64,000 nucleotides of DNA from Aromatoleum buckelii (lineage in GTDB: Bacteria; Pseudomonadota; Gammaproteobacteria; Burkholderiales; Rhodocyclaceae). How positions within the stretch are numbered: position 1 is the stretch's first letter; the number at the start of each line of letters is the position of its first letter. The translations under genes were made by a program, and so were the position numbers. Below are positions 26,931 through 36,879 of the stretch, piece after piece. The DNA is taken from the NCBI RefSeq assembly GCF_012910785.2, contig NZ_WTVH02000008.1, positions 558,001-622,000 on the forward strand, read 5' to 3'. The notes under the pieces were generated by a model. That model did no database searches. It was not told the origin of the DNA and was given only the letters and a program-made list of their open reading frames with translations.

Positions 26931-29311
26931 GCGGCTCCTTTTGCAGCGGCCGCCACGTGGGCGCCGGCGGGGGGTTTGCGGTTGAGCGCGTCGAACACGC
27001 GGTCCGGGGTGAAGGGTGTCGCACGGATGCGAGTGCCGGTGGCGTCCTCGATCGCGGCGGCGATCGCGGACATCACGCCGGCGAGTGGTCCTTCGCTCGC
27101 TTCCTTCGCGCCGAACGGACCGTTCGGGTCCAGGCTCTCGACGATATGCACTGCGATGTCGGGCGACTCAATGATCGTCGGCACGCGGTAGTCGAGCAGG
27201 CTGACCGCCTTGTGGCGGCCGTTCTCATAGACGGTTTCCTCCGAGATCGCCTGCCCCATGCCCATCCAGATCGCGCCCTGGACCTGGCCTTCGACCGACA
27301 TCGGGTTGATCGCGAAGCCGCAGTCGATCGCCGACCAGACTTTCTCGACGGTGACCTTGCCGAGCTCGGTGTCGACGCTGACTTCGACCGCCTGTGCGGC
27401 GTAAGAGAAGCCCATCGTCGAGCCGACCGCGCCGCCGCGCTGCTTGCCACCCTGGAACTCGGGTGGGCACGTGAACGTGCCCTTGACGGTGAGCATGCCG
27501 ACGTCGACGAGGGCTTCCTCGACGATGTCGTGGAATGGGATCTGACGCGCCGGGTCGTTCGCGACCGCGGCCGCCTCGCCGAGCCACTCGACGTCCGCCT
27601 CGGCGACCTGCAGCCGCTTCGCCGCAGCGGCGACGAGCACTGCCTTGAGGTTGCGCGCGGCATCCGCCGCAGCGTTGCCGACCATGAACGTCACGCGTGA
27701 CGAATACGAGCCGTTGTCCTTCGGCGTCAGCGCGGAGTCGGTCGCGATGAGGCGCAGGCGGCGGTACTCGACGCCGAGAATTTCGGCGACGACCTGGGTG
27801 ATGATCGTCGACGAGCCCTGGCCGATGTCGGAGGCGCCGGTCAGGATCGTGATGCCGGCGTCGAAATCGACGCGCAGCGCGATCGTCGCGTGCGGCTGAC
27901 CGGTGAAATGCACGGGCTTCGCCGAGCCGCTGACGAAGTGCGAGCACGCGATGCCGATGCCGCGCCTGATCGGGCCGTCGCTGTCGGCTTCGAGCCGCGC
28001 TACGCGCTCGCGCCAGCCGCTCGCCTGCTCGACCCAGTCGAGGCACTCGGGCAACCCGTAGCTCATCACTTTCAGCCCGTTGATCGTCTCGGTCGGCGCC
28101 TTCAGCAGGTTGCGGCGGCGCACCCCGAAAGCGTCGAGGCCGAGCTCGGCCGCCATCATGTCGAGCAGCGATTCGAACGCGAAGCGGATGTTGACCGTGC
28201 CGTGGCCGCGCATCGCGCCGCACGGCGGCGTGTTCGTATAGACGCGGTAACCGTCGTACTTGACCGCGGGCAGGTCATAGAGGCCGTTCAATAACGCCCC
28301 CGCGTAGAGGATCGTCACCAGCCCGTAGCCGCCATACGCACCGCCGCGCTGCACGACGTGCGCCTCGCATGCGGTCATGCGACCGTCGCGGGTCAATCCG
28401 AGCTTCATGCGCACGTGCGTTTGCGGCCGGCCGCGGTGCGTGAGGAAAGCTTCCTCGCGCGTCTGCAGCAGGCGCACGGTGCCGCGCGCCGCGCGGGCGA
28501 GCAGCCCGGCGATGATCTCGAAGTTCAGCGTCTCGACGCGGTGACCGAAGCCGCCGCCGACGAACGGCTTGATGACGCGGATATAGGCCGCGTCGGTCTT
28601 CATGCAGCGCGCGAGCGATTCGTGCACGTAGTAGGGCACCTGCGTCACCGACCACAACGTGAGGTGCCCGCGCTCGTTGTCCCATGCTGCGAGCGCGGCG
28701 TTCGGCTCCATCATCGCGTGATGGATTTCGGCGCACTCGAAGGTGTCCTCGCGGATCAGGTCGGCCGCTGCGAAACCGGCGGCGGCGTCGCCGAACTCGT
28801 TATGCACTTCGCGCTCGATGTTGCCTTTATTGTTGTCGTGCAGCAGCACGGCGTCGGCCTTGCGCGCGTCGGCCGCGTCGAAATACGCCGGCAGCTCGCG
28901 CACTTTCAGCCGGATCAGCGCGAGCGCCGCGTCGGTCGTCGCCTCGTCGATCGCGGCGACGGCCGCGACCGGCTCGCCGATGTAACGGATGCGCCCGCGC
29001 GCGAGCGGGAATTCGTTCTGCGCAATCGGGATCACGCCGTAAGGCGTGTCGCAGTCGTTGCCGGTGACGATGCCGCGCACGCCGGGCAGCTTCAGTGCTT
29101 CGCTGACGTCGACTTCGAGCAGCTCGGCGTGCGCGTACGGGCTGCGCAGGATCTTGCCGACCAGCGCCCCCTGGGCCGGCAGGTCGGCGGTGTAGCGCGC
29201 CGTGCCGGTGACTTTCTCGACGCCGTCGATGAGCGGCAGGCGGGCGCCGACGCCGTGCGGCGCCGCGTTGGCCGCGCCGAACTTGCGCAGTTCGCGGTCG
29301 GGCGCGTTCAT
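26927..29311 (-). CDS. hcrA: 4-Hydroxybenzoyl-CoA reductase, alpha (molybdenum cofactor) subunit
   Basis: 794 residues, catalytic Moco subunit. It removes the phenolic hydroxyl of 4-hydroxybenzoyl-CoA reductively to give benzoyl-CoA, feeding anaerobic ring reduction. Family motifs: [62 protein letters not shown] and the C-terminal [13 protein letters not shown], which carries the active-site Glu. N-terminal [25 protein letters not shown] is typical of the subunit. ATGA overlap with hcrC upstream and hcrB downstream couples all three subunits. Confidence 0.95.
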   Translation of the reverse strand: MNAPDRELRKFGAANAAPHGVGARLPLIDGVEKVTGTARYTADLPAQGALVGKILRSPYAHAELLEVDVSEALKLPGVRGIVTGNDCDTPYGVIPIAQNEFPLARGRIRYIGEPVAAVAAIDEATTDAALALIRLKVRELPAYFDAADARKADAVLLHDNNKGNIEREVHNEFGDAAAGFAAADLIREDTFECAEIHHAMMEPNAALAAWDNERGHLTLWSVTQVPYYVHESLARCMKTDAAYIRVIKPFVGGGFGHRVETLNFEIIAGLLARAARGTVRLLQTREEAFLTHRGRPQTHVRMKLGLTRDGRMTACEAHVVQRGGAYGGYGLVTILYAGALLNGLYDLPAVKYDGYRVYTNTPPCGAMRGHGTVNIRFAFESLLDMMAAELGLDAFGVRRRNLLKAPTETINGLKVMSYGLPECLDWVEQASGWRERVARLEADSDGPIRRGIGIACSHFVSGSAKPVHFTGQPHATIALRVDFDAGITILTGASDIGQGSSTIITQVVAEILGVEYRRLRLIATDSALTPKDNGSYSSRVTFMVGNAAADAARNLKAVLVAAAAKRLQVAEADVEWLGEAAAVANDPARQIPFHDIVEEALVDVGMLTVKGTFTCPPEFQGGKQRGGAVGSTMGFSYAAQAVEVSVDTELGKVTVEKVWSAIDCGFAINPMSVEGQVQGAIWMGMGQAISEETVYENGRHKAVSLLDYRVPTIIESPDIAVHIVESLDPNGPFGAKEASEGPLAGVMSAIAAAIEDATGTRIRATPFTPDRVFDALNRKPPAGAHVAAAAKGAA

Positions 29312-29784
29312 GCCGGCACCTCGCTGCCGCAGGCGGCCGCTTCGACCGATTCGATGATCTTGACGTAGCCGGTGCAGCGGCACAGGTTGCCGGCAAGTGC
29401 TTCGCGGATCTCGTCGCGCGACGGCTGCGGATTGCGGCGCAGCAGCGCTTCGGCCGCCATCACCATGCCCGGAGTGCAGAAGCCGCACTGGCTGCCGAGA
29501 TGCTCGTGGAACGCGCGTTGCAGGCGCGACAGGTTACCTTCGTGGCTGAGGCCTTCGATCGTCTCGATCGAGCGTTCGGCGACGCTGTGCGCCAGCGTGC
29601 AGCACGCGAGCCGCGGCTCGCCGTCGACGAGCACCGTGCAGGCGCCGCACTCGCCGCCGTCGCAGCCCTGCTTCGTGCCCGTCAGGCCGAGCGTGTCGCG
29701 CAGGTAATCGATCAGCAACGCATTCCCGGCCACTGCGTCCTCGCGCGGCCGGCCATTCACCGAAAGTGTCAGCAGGGTCTTCAT
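29308..29784 (-). CDS. hcrC: 4-Hydroxybenzoyl-CoA reductase, gamma ([2Fe-2S]) subunit
   Basis: 158 residues carrying two [2Fe-2S] clusters: the ferredoxin-type site C41, C46, C49, C61 ([22 protein letters not shown]) and the helical-domain site C100, C103, C135, C137 ([17 protein letters not shown]). It passes electrons from ferredoxin-level donors toward the Mo centre. The start ATG 29784 has a strong AAGGAGG 5-6 nt upstream; an ATG 60 bp earlier lacks one. First gene of hcrCAB. A perfect palindrome lies about 60 bp upstream. Confidence 0.95.
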   Translation of the reverse strand: MKTLLTLSVNGRPREDAVAGNALLIDYLRDTLGLTGTKQGCDGGECGACTVLVDGEPRLACCTLAHSVAERSIETIEGLSHEGNLSRLQRAFHEHLGSQCGFCTPGMVMAAEALLRRNPQPSRDEIREALAGNLCRCTGYVKIIESVEAAACGSEVPA

Positions 29785-29844
29785 GTCGCCTCCTTGGGCG
29801 AACCGCCGCGAGCGCAGGTGCGATCCTCGCCGGTCCGGCATCAA

Positions 29845-29860
29845 TGTTTGATATCAAACA
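29845..29860. promoter_or_regulatory. Perfect 16-bp palindrome upstream of hcrC (candidate operator)
   Basis: TGTTTGATATCAAACA is identical to its own reverse complement and lies 60-75 bp upstream of the hcrC start. Its TTTGATATCAAA core has no 4-nt spacer, so it is not an FNR box (TTGAT-N4-ATCAA). The form suits a dimeric regulator such as a MarR-family CoA-thioester sensor. Confidence 0.6.
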
Positions 29861-30150
29861 ATTTAACGTGAAGCGATGCTAGCACCGTTGGAGGCAACGG
29901 AAAATATGAAGCGCAAAGCAGCGGTCGGTCGCGAGACTGCCCATGAAAACCCATGATTTTCAAGGGATTCTGGCTGATGATGCGAACGCTCGGCCTGCTC
30001 CGTCTGCAATAAATAGCCGCGGTTTGTGCGCTCGCCCGAAAGGCACGCCGCAGCTGGCGCAACTTTCTTTCTGACGTCGCGCCACAGCGCCGGGATCGGC
30101 GTACGGTACGGCTCGGGCGTGATTTGACCTCGCCGGAGCCGGAGGGAACA
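29861..30150. other. Remainder of the divergent hcrC/asparaginase intergenic region
   Basis: No gene is supported. AT-rich DNA follows the palindrome (ATTTAACGTG), and an imperfect inverted repeat TGAAAA-N7-TTTTCA lies at 29944-29962. The asparaginase ribosome binding site GGAGGGAAC is at 30141-30149. Promoters for both directions should lie here, but I could not place clear -35/-10 pairs. Confidence 0.4.
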
Positions 30151-31236
30151 ATGGCCGGCATCGAAACCCGGAGAGCCTGTGCGATGAATCCCGGCAACAC
30201 GGCTGGCGTAGCGGAACAAGGATCGCGCGCCGCGGCGGGCGAAGGACAGCCGGCGCGGCCGCGCATCGTGCTGCTAGGCACTGGCGGCACGATCGCGGCG
30301 GTGGCCGGCGAGCCGACCCAGCTCCACGACTACACCGTCGGCGCGACCACCGACGAACTGCTCGCCGCGGTGCCGCAACTGCGCGCGCTCGCCGAAGTGC
30401 GCGGCGAACAGCTCGCCAATGTCGACAGCCGCGACATCGACAATGCACTGCTGCTGAAGATCGCCCGCCGCGCCGACGCGCTGCTCGGCCAGCCCGATGT
30501 CGACGGCATCGTCATCACGCACGGCACCGACACCCTCGAAGAGACGGCGTACTTCCTCAATCTCGTGCTGAAGAGCGCGAAGCCGGTCGTGCTTGCCGGC
30601 GCGATGCGTCCGGCGACCGCGCTGAGCGCCGACGGGCCGCTGAATCTGTACAACGCTTTTCTCGTCGCCACCTGCGCTACAGCGCACGGCAAGGGCGTGC
30701 TGGTGATGATGAACGACCGCATCGGCGCGGCGCGTTTCGTCACCAAGGGGGCCACGACCGCGCCCGACGCGTTTCGCGCGTTCGAACAGGGCAACCTCGG
30801 CGAAGTCGCCGCGGGCAGGGTGCATTTCTTCACTGCGCCGTTATGCCGGCACACCGTCGACAGCGAGTTCTCGCTCGCCGCGATCGATGAGCTGCCGCAT
30901 GTCGACATCCTCTACGATCATCAGGGCGCGGGGCTGCACCACTATCGGGCCGCGATTTCCGCCGGCGCGCGCGGGATCGTCATCGCCGGCTCCGGCAACG
31001 GTAGCCTGTCGCCTGCAGCGCGTGCCGGCGCCGAAGAGGCGGCACGGCATGGTGTCGCGGTCGTGCGCTCGAGCCGCGTCGGCCAAGGCGTGGTCACCGC
31101 GTCGACCGACGACGCGGTGCTCGGCACTGTCGCGGCGAACTCGCTCAATCCGCACAAGGCCCGCATCCTGCTGATGCTCGCCCTCGGGCGTTCGCGCGAC
31201 GCCGGCGAGCTGCAGCGCTGCTTCGACCAGTACTGA
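30151..31236 (+). CDS. L-asparaginase / glutaminase-asparaginase family protein
   Basis: 361 residues. Hydrolyses Asn (and often Gln) to the acid and ammonia. The first catalytic motif ILLGTGGTIA-like (VLLGTGGTIAAVAG) with its Thr and the second motif VITHGTDTLEETAYFL are both intact, as is LAGAMRPATALSADGPLNLYNA. The C-terminal domain carries the substrate-side SGNGSLS. No clear signal peptide is seen in the Pro/Ala/Gly-rich first 40 residues, so cytoplasmic location is more likely. ATG 30151 has GGAGGG 6 nt upstream. Fits the local amino-acid-catabolism theme. Confidence 0.93.
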   Translation: MAGIETRRACAMNPGNTAGVAEQGSRAAAGEGQPARPRIVLLGTGGTIAAVAGEPTQLHDYTVGATTDELLAAVPQLRALAEVRGEQLANVDSRDIDNALLLKIARRADALLGQPDVDGIVITHGTDTLEETAYFLNLVLKSAKPVVLAGAMRPATALSADGPLNLYNAFLVATCATAHGKGVLVMMNDRIGAARFVTKGATTAPDAFRAFEQGNLGEVAAGRVHFFTAPLCRHTVDSEFSLAAIDELPHVDILYDHQGAGLHHYRAAISAGARGIVIAGSGNGSLSPAARAGAEEAARHGVAVVRSSRVGQGVVTASTDDAVLGTVAANSLNPHKARILLMLALGRSRDAGELQRCFDQY

Positions 31237-31255
31237 ACCGGGGACGATGCGGCGG

Positions 31256-32722
31256 TCAGCGCCCTGCGTGCGGCTGTTGCTGAGTCTGCAGGTGCGCGGC
31301 GACGTGGCCGTGGACGGGCGTGACCAGCGTCTGCGGCAGCAGCGAGCCGGCGATCATGCCGACGATGCCTGCGAGCATGCCGGCGAAGTGCGGCGGAACG
31401 TCGGCGTCGGGAGCGGCGATCTCGAGCGTCACCCACACGACGAGGCCGGCCAGGATCGATCCCAGCGCGCCCTGCGTGCTCGCGCGCTTCCAATAGAGAC
31501 CGAACGCGAGCGGCACGAAAGCGGTCGCGAGCGTCACTTTGTACGCGTTCTCGACCATGCCGTGGATCGTCTCCTCGGTGTGCGTCGCGTACCACGTGAT
31601 CAGCAGCGCGAACACGACGACGACGATGCGCGTGAGCAGCAGGAACTGGCGATCGTCCAGGCGGCGGAACGTGCCGCGCAGGATGTTCTCGGAAAAAGTC
31701 ACGGAGGGCGCGAGCAGCGTTCCCGACGCAGTGCTCATGATCGCCGACAGCAGCGCGCCGAAGAACATCACCTGCGCGAACAGCGGTGTCTGCGCGAGAA
31801 TCAGCTGCGGCAGGATCTGCTGGCTGTCGATGTCCTGATACTGCGCGACGAGCTCGGGGTCGATCAGCGTCGCCGAGTACGCGATGAACAGCGGCACGAA
31901 CGCGAAGAGAAAGTAGCCGGAGCCCCCGAGCAGCGTGCCGCGCACGGCGATCTTCTCGTCGCGCGCCGAGTTCAGCCGCTGGAACACGTCCTGCTGCGGG
32001 ATCGAGCCGAACCCCATCGTCAGGATGCCGGCGAGGAAGGCGATGATGTCGGCCGGGTCGAGCGCGGGCAGGAAGTTCAGCTTGCCGGACTCGCTCGCGT
32101 GGGCGACGACGAGGTCGACTCCGCCCGCCATATCACCGACCAGCCACGCGATGTAGAACAGCCCGGCGATGATGACGATCATCTGCATGAAGTCGGTCAG
32201 CGCCACCGACCACATGCCGCCGAACAGCGTATACACCAGCACCACTGCGGCGCCGATCATCATGCCGGCCTCGTTCGAGATCGCGCCGTCGGAGAGGATG
32301 TTGAACACCAGGCCGAGCGCGGTGATCTGCGCCGCGACCCAGCCGAGGTAGGAGACGACGATCGCGATCGAACACAGCACTTCGACGGTGCGCCCGTAGC
32401 GTAGCCGGTAGTAATCGCCGAGCGTCAGCAGGTTCATGCGGTACAGCGGGCGCGCGAAGAACAGGCCGACGAGGATCAGGCACAGCGACGCGCCGAACGG
32501 GTCGGACCACAGCCCGCGCAGGCCTTCGTCGATGAACGTCGCGGAGATGCCGAGCACGGTTTCCGAGCCGAACCACGTCGCGAACACCGTCGCAGTGACG
32601 ATGTACAGCGGCAGGTGGCGCCCGGCGGCGACGTAGTCGGCGGTGTTCCTGACGCGCGTCGCCGCGTATAGCCCGACGCCGATCGAAACCAGCAGGTAAG
32701 CGATGACGAAGCCGATCAGCAT
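31256..32722 (-). CDS. Sodium:solute symporter family (SSS) transporter
   Basis: 488 residues with about 13 membrane helices. SSS-family hallmarks: ADYVAAGRHLPLYIVTATVFATWFGSETVLGISATF near the N-terminus, VYTLFGGMWSVALTDFMQMIV and GFGSIPQQDVFQRLNSARDEKIA. Proteins of this type bring in amino acids such as proline, or organic anions, with Na+. It lies 193 bp downstream of, and on the same strand as, the arginase-aminotransferase gene, which suggests an amino acid substrate, but this is inference. Confidence 0.9.
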   Translation of the reverse strand: MLIGFVIAYLLVSIGVGLYAATRVRNTADYVAAGRHLPLYIVTATVFATWFGSETVLGISATFIDEGLRGLWSDPFGASLCLILVGLFFARPLYRMNLLTLGDYYRLRYGRTVEVLCSIAIVVSYLGWVAAQITALGLVFNILSDGAISNEAGMMIGAAVVLVYTLFGGMWSVALTDFMQMIVIIAGLFYIAWLVGDMAGGVDLVVAHASESGKLNFLPALDPADIIAFLAGILTMGFGSIPQQDVFQRLNSARDEKIAVRGTLLGGSGYFLFAFVPLFIAYSATLIDPELVAQYQDIDSQQILPQLILAQTPLFAQVMFFGALLSAIMSTASGTLLAPSVTFSENILRGTFRRLDDRQFLLLTRIVVVVFALLITWYATHTEETIHGMVENAYKVTLATAFVPLAFGLYWKRASTQGALGSILAGLVVWVTLEIAAPDADVPPHFAGMLAGIVGMIAGSLLPQTLVTPVHGHVAAHLQTQQQPHAGR

Positions 32723-32836
32723 GGGCGGATTCTTCCGGGGACGTGGATTGAGCGGGCCGAAGTTTAGCAACGAATTTCGTCGCGAGGGCCGCCCCAATCG
32801 ATCCGGATTCGCGCCCGATCGGGCCGACGAACGGGG

Positions 32837-32875
32837 CGACGATTGTGCCGGCGATTAGGCCGACGATTGTGCCGG
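32837..32875. repeat. Short direct repeat in the spacer upstream of the SSS transporter gene
   Basis: CGACGATTGTGCCGG occurs twice (32837-32851 and 32861-32875), 24 bp apart, with a related GCCGACGAACGGGG just before. It sits between the arginase-OAT stop (32916) and the transporter start (32722). Confidence 0.6.
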
Positions 32876-32915
32876 ACTTCGTCGTCTCGTCCCGGAGTCA
32901 GTAAGCGCGCTGCGC

Positions 32916-35072
32916 TCAGCCGTGCAACGGCTCGTGCTTGCGGCGGTGGTTCGCAGTCGCGAGCGTGTCGAGGATCACGTCGATCCCGCCGTCGAGCACG
33001 GCGTCGTCGATCACCAGCGGCGGTGCGAAGCGCAGCACCGTGTGGTGCGTGTCCTTCGTCGCGATGCCGCGTGCGAGCAGTAGTTCGGCGCCGGTCGCGG
33101 CGTCGAGAATGTGGGGGTCGAGCTCGATGCCGACCAGCAAGCCGCGGCCGCGCACTGCCTTCACGCACGGCGGCGCACCGTCGGCAAGCCGGCGCATCAG
33201 ATGTTCGCCGAGACGCGCGGCGTTTTCCCACGGCCGCGTTTCCTCGAGCAGATCGAGGACTTCGAGCGCGACAGCCGCGCCGAGCGGATTGCCGCCGAAC
33301 GTCGAGCCGTGGTCGCCGGGATGGAGCACGTCCATCACTGCGGCGTCGGCGAGGAACGCCGACACCGGCAGCAGGCCGCCGCCGAGCGCCTTGCCGAGGA
33401 TCACCCCGTCCGGATGCACGCCTTCGTGCTCGCACGCGAGCAGCCGGCCGGTGCGCCCGAGCCCGGTCTGCACTTCGTCGACGATCAGCAGCACGTTGTT
33501 GCGGCGACAGATCTCGGCGCATCGCGCCAGATAGCCGTCGGGCGGCACGATAATGCCGCCTTCGCCCTGGACCGCCTCGACGAGGAAAGCTGCCGTGTCC
33601 GGCGTGATCGCCGCTTCGAGCGCGTCGGCGTCGGCGTACGGGATGAGCGTGAAGCCGGGCGGGAACGGCCCGAAGCCGTCGCGGTACTGCGCTTCTGACG
33701 ACATGCCGACGATCGCAATCGAACGGCCGTGGAAGTTGCCCTGGCAGGCGATGATCCCGGCCTGGTCGGTTGCGACGCCCTTGACCTTGTACGCCCATTT
33801 GCGCACCGTCTTGAGCGCGGTTTCGACCGCTTCGAGGCCGGTGTTGACTGGCAGCGCCCGCTCGTAGCCGAACAGCGTGCACAGCCGCTCGAGCAGCAGC
33901 GGCAGGCGGTCGTTCGAATACGCGCGCGACGTCAGCGCGAGGCGCTGCGCCTGGTCGTTGAGCGCGCGCAGCAGGCGCGGGTGGCCGTGACCGAAGCTCA
34001 CTGCGGAATACGCGCTCATCATGTCAAGGTAGCGCCGCCCCTCGACATCCCACAGCCAGACGCCCTGACCACGGTGAAACACCACCGGCAGCGGGGCGTA
34101 GTTGTGCGCGCCGAAATGCTGTTCCTTCGCGCGCAGCAGCGCCGTGCCCGGGCCGAGCGCGGCGCCGGCGAATTCGGCAATCCAGGCGGCGCCTGCACCG
34201 AGCGGATCGAGTCCGGGCACGTATTCGACGATCTCGAGTGCCGCGAAGTCGGGGCACGCGCGCAGCGCGAGCAGCGCGTCGGAAAGCTCGTCGGCCGCGA
34301 GGCCCCCGGTTTCGCGGCAGGTAACCGCCGGAAAGCTCGCCGGATCGAGCGCGTCGAGATCGAGCGTGACGCCGAACGCAGCGGTGTTGCGCCGCACGAC
34401 GCTGAGCGCGTCGCAGAACACCGCCGACAGTCCCCGCTCGCGGATCGCCGGCATATCGAAGATCGTCACGCCGAGCCGCTGCAGGCGCTCGAACTCTTCC
34501 GGTTCCCACGAGCGCGCGCCGATGATGCAGACGTTGTGCGGGTCGAGACGCGGCCCCGGAATGCCGGTCAGCAGCGCATGGCCTTCGCCGAGCACTGCCG
34601 CGAGCGGCATGCCGTGGATGTTGCCGGACTGGGTGCTGGCGCTGGTGTGGCTGTCGAGGTGGGCGTCGATCCAGATCAGGCCGAGCGTGCCGCGCGCCGC
34701 GACCCGGCTGGCGATCGCCGGCCAGGTGCCGATCGCGATCGCGTGGTCGCCGCCGAGGATCAGCGGGAAGCGCGCCGGGTCGAGCGCAGCGAGCTGGTCG
34801 GCGACGCTTCGCGCGAGGTCGGCGACGCTCTTCAGGCGTTCCTCCATCGACGCGCCCGGCGCCGCCGAATCGTGCGGCAGCAGCGTCTGCTCCCATTTCG
34901 CGGCGATGCCGAGGCCGCGCAGCCGCGCGACGAGGCCGGAGGCCTGCAGCGCCGCGGGGCCTGCGTCGGGGCCGCTTCCGGGCGCGCCGAGTGCCGACGC
35001 GACGCCGAGGATGCTGACGCTGGCATGCGTCGCGGAATCGTTCGAGATATGAAGTGGGGCTGAATGCGTCAT
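32916..35072 (-). CDS. Arginase-ornithine aminotransferase fusion protein
   Basis: 718 residues in one uninterrupted frame. Residues ~15-305 are an arginase: GGDH (His110), DAHLD (Asp136, His138, Asp140), SGNIHGMPLA and DLDALDP (Asp238, Asp240), giving all Mn ligands. Residues ~312-718 are a class III aminotransferase of the ornithine type: GAHNYAPLPVVFHRGQGVWLWD, NTGLEAVETALK, VDEVQTGLGRTG and PLP-lysine K561 in LGKALGGG. Together they would convert arginine to urea and ornithine, then ornithine plus 2-oxoglutarate to glutamate semialdehyde and glutamate. A strong ribosome binding site (GGGAGG) precedes ATG 35072. The two enzymes are normally separate. Confidence 0.93.
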   Translation of the reverse strand: MTHSAPLHISNDSATHASVSILGVASALGAPGSGPDAGPAALQASGLVARLRGLGIAAKWEQTLLPHDSAAPGASMEERLKSVADLARSVADQLAALDPARFPLILGGDHAIAIGTWPAIASRVAARGTLGLIWIDAHLDSHTSASTQSGNIHGMPLAAVLGEGHALLTGIPGPRLDPHNVCIIGARSWEPEEFERLQRLGVTIFDMPAIRERGLSAVFCDALSVVRRNTAAFGVTLDLDALDPASFPAVTCRETGGLAADELSDALLALRACPDFAALEIVEYVPGLDPLGAGAAWIAEFAGAALGPGTALLRAKEQHFGAHNYAPLPVVFHRGQGVWLWDVEGRRYLDMMSAYSAVSFGHGHPRLLRALNDQAQRLALTSRAYSNDRLPLLLERLCTLFGYERALPVNTGLEAVETALKTVRKWAYKVKGVATDQAGIIACQGNFHGRSIAIVGMSSEAQYRDGFGPFPPGFTLIPYADADALEAAITPDTAAFLVEAVQGEGGIIVPPDGYLARCAEICRRNNVLLIVDEVQTGLGRTGRLLACEHEGVHPDGVILGKALGGGLLPVSAFLADAAVMDVLHPGDHGSTFGGNPLGAAVALEVLDLLEETRPWENAARLGEHLMRRLADGAPPCVKAVRGRGLLVGIELDPHILDAATGAELLLARGIATKDTHHTVLRFAPPLVIDDAVLDGGIDVILDTLATANHRRKHEPLHG

Positions 35073-35205
35073 GACATCCTCCCATACCGCAGCTGCGGGC
35101 GAACAAGTCGAAATGCCTGACGGTTCGACGTGGGCGGCAGGGATTCGTTCAGCTGCTGCAGGGCGGGGCGCGGTGTCGAGCGCGCCGCGACTCCCGTCGG
35201 CGCGT

Positions 35206-36735
35206 TCAGGTGAAGCCGCGGTACAGCTCGATCGTGACGAGCGCCGCGAGCAGCAGCGCGACGATCGCGAGCAGGCGTCCCTGGAAGCGCTGCGCCGCGG
35301 TGAGGCGCTCGAGCTGCTCGCGCTGGACAGCGTGGTGCAGCGTCGGCTCGACCAGCGCCTGATGCATCAGGCGCGGCAGCTGCGGCAGCGTCCCGGCCCA
35401 CGCTGGCGCCTCGTTGCGCACGCCGTGCAGCAGCGCGCGCCAGCCCATGCGCTCGTCCATCCAGCGCTCGAGGAACGGCTTCGCGGTCTTCCACAGATCG
35501 AGGTCCGGGTCGAGCTGGCGGCCGAGGCCTTCGATGTTCAGCAGCGTCTTCTGCAGCAGCACGAGCTGCGGCTGCACTTCCATCTCGAAGCGGCGCGCGG
35601 TCTGGAACAGGCGCAGCAAGGTCTTGCCGAATGAAATGTCCTTCAGCGGACGGTCGAAGATCGGCTCGCAGACTGCGCGGATCGCCCCTTCGAACTCGTC
35701 GACGCGGGTGTGCGCAGGCACCCAGCCGGCTTCGATGTGCGCGCGCGCGACGCGGTTGTAGTCGCGCTTGAAGAATGCGAGGAAGTTCTGCGCGAGGTAG
35801 TTCTTGTCGACTTCGGTCAGCGTGCCGACGATGCCGAAATCGAGCGCGATGTAGCGTCCGTCGGCATGCACGAAGATGTTGCCCGGATGCATGTCGGCGT
35901 GGAAGAAGCCGTCGCGGAACACCTGAGTGAAGAAGATCTCGACGCCGGCGCGCGACAGCCGCGACAGGTCCGTGCCCTGCGCGCGCAGCGTCGCGAGCTG
36001 CGAGATCGGCACGCCGTGCATGCGCTCCATGACCATCACCGACTTGCCGCACCAGTCCCAATAGACTTCCGGCACGACGAGGAGCAGGGAGTCCTTGAAA
36101 TTGCGCCGCAGCTGCGAACAGTTGGCCGCTTCGCGCATCAGGTCGAGCTCGTCGTGCAGGTATTTGCTGAACTCGGCGACGACTTCGCGCGGCTTGAGCC
36201 GCCGGCCTTCGATCCACAGCCTGTCGAGCAGCATCGCCGCGGTCTCGAGCAGCGCGAGGTCGTGCTCGATGACGCGCTCGATGCCGGGACGCAGGATCTT
36301 GACCGCGACTTCGGTGCCGTCGGGCAAGCGGGCGAAATGCACTTGCGCGACCGAAGCGGAGGCGACCGGGGTGCGCGCGAAATCGACGAAGACGTCGTCG
36401 ACCGGCCGCCCGTAGAAGTCCTCCAGGACTTTCAGCGCCTGCTCGGTCGGGAATGGCGGCACGCGGTCCTGCAGCAGCGCGAGTTCGTCGGCGAGGTCGG
36501 TCGGCAAGAGGTCGCGGCGCGTCGACAGCATCTGGCCGAACTTGACGAAAATCGGGCCGAGCGATTCGAGCGCCTGTCGCAGCCGCACGCCGCGTGGCGC
36601 CGACGGGTGGCGCCAGAAAAATACGACGTGCCACAGCCGCAACAGCCGGCCGCTCGGATCGGCGTCGAGCACCATCTGGTCGAGGCCGAAACGCAGGCCC
36701 ACGGTGACGATCTTGGCGAGGCGGAACAGGCGCAC
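35206..36735 (-). CDS. ubiB: UbiB/ABC1 kinase-like ubiquinone biosynthesis protein
   Basis: 509 residues, ABC1/ADCK family. It shows the KxGQ motif in [19 protein letters not shown], the Ala-rich loop [32 protein letters not shown] and [10 protein letters not shown] (DFG), plus a C-terminal membrane anchor ([20 protein letters not shown]). UbiB has ATPase activity and supports extraction or delivery of ubiquinone intermediates from the membrane; together with ubiT/U/V in this window it covers several ubiquinone functions. GTG 36735 is chosen by match to the family N-terminus, though no ribosome binding site is clear. Divergent from argS. Confidence 0.94.
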   Translation of the reverse strand: MRLFRLAKIVTVGLRFGLDQMVLDADPSGRLLRLWHVVFFWRHPSAPRGVRLRQALESLGPIFVKFGQMLSTRRDLLPTDLADELALLQDRVPPFPTEQALKVLEDFYGRPVDDVFVDFARTPVASASVAQVHFARLPDGTEVAVKILRPGIERVIEHDLALLETAAMLLDRLWIEGRRLKPREVVAEFSKYLHDELDLMREAANCSQLRRNFKDSLLLVVPEVYWDWCGKSVMVMERMHGVPISQLATLRAQGTDLSRLSRAGVEIFFTQVFRDGFFHADMHPGNIFVHADGRYIALDFGIVGTLTEVDKNYLAQNFLAFFKRDYNRVARAHIEAGWVPAHTRVDEFEGAIRAVCEPIFDRPLKDISFGKTLLRLFQTARRFEMEVQPQLVLLQKTLLNIEGLGRQLDPDLDLWKTAKPFLERWMDERMGWRALLHGVRNEAPAWAGTLPQLPRLMHQALVEPTLHHAVQREQLERLTAAQRFQGRLLAIVALLLAALVTIELYRGFT

Positions 36736-36845
36736 GGGAGGGGTGAAAGAGGGAAACCGCGGACTTTAGCCCGAAAGGCGGGGCGGCGAAAGGCGCAGCA
36801 GGGCGTGAACTGTGAAGCGCACCGGGTCCGGCGGGGCCGATCCGT

Positions 36846-36851
36846 TATAAT
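36846..36851 (+). promoter_or_regulatory. Candidate -10 element of argS
   Basis: TATAAT lies 28 nt upstream of the argS start codon within the 144-bp ubiB/argS divergent spacer. The base composition changes sharply to AT here; a -35 element at 17 bp is not convincing. Confidence 0.5.
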
Positions 36852-36879
36852 TCAGCCCTTTTACGATTTCCCGAGTGCC

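Noticed and set aside
29845-29860. FNR box upstream of hcrC
   Set aside because: TTGAT and ATCAA are present but directly adjacent, with no 4-nt spacer; better read as a different dimer site.
32837-32875. Possible CRISPR-like repeat
   Set aside because: Only two 15-bp copies with a 9-bp gap, no spacers and no cas genes.
34130-34150. Suspicion that the arginase-OAT fusion is a missed stop
   Set aside because: The sequence across the junction is one clean frame with normal codon use and no alternative start with a ribosome binding site for a separate OAT.
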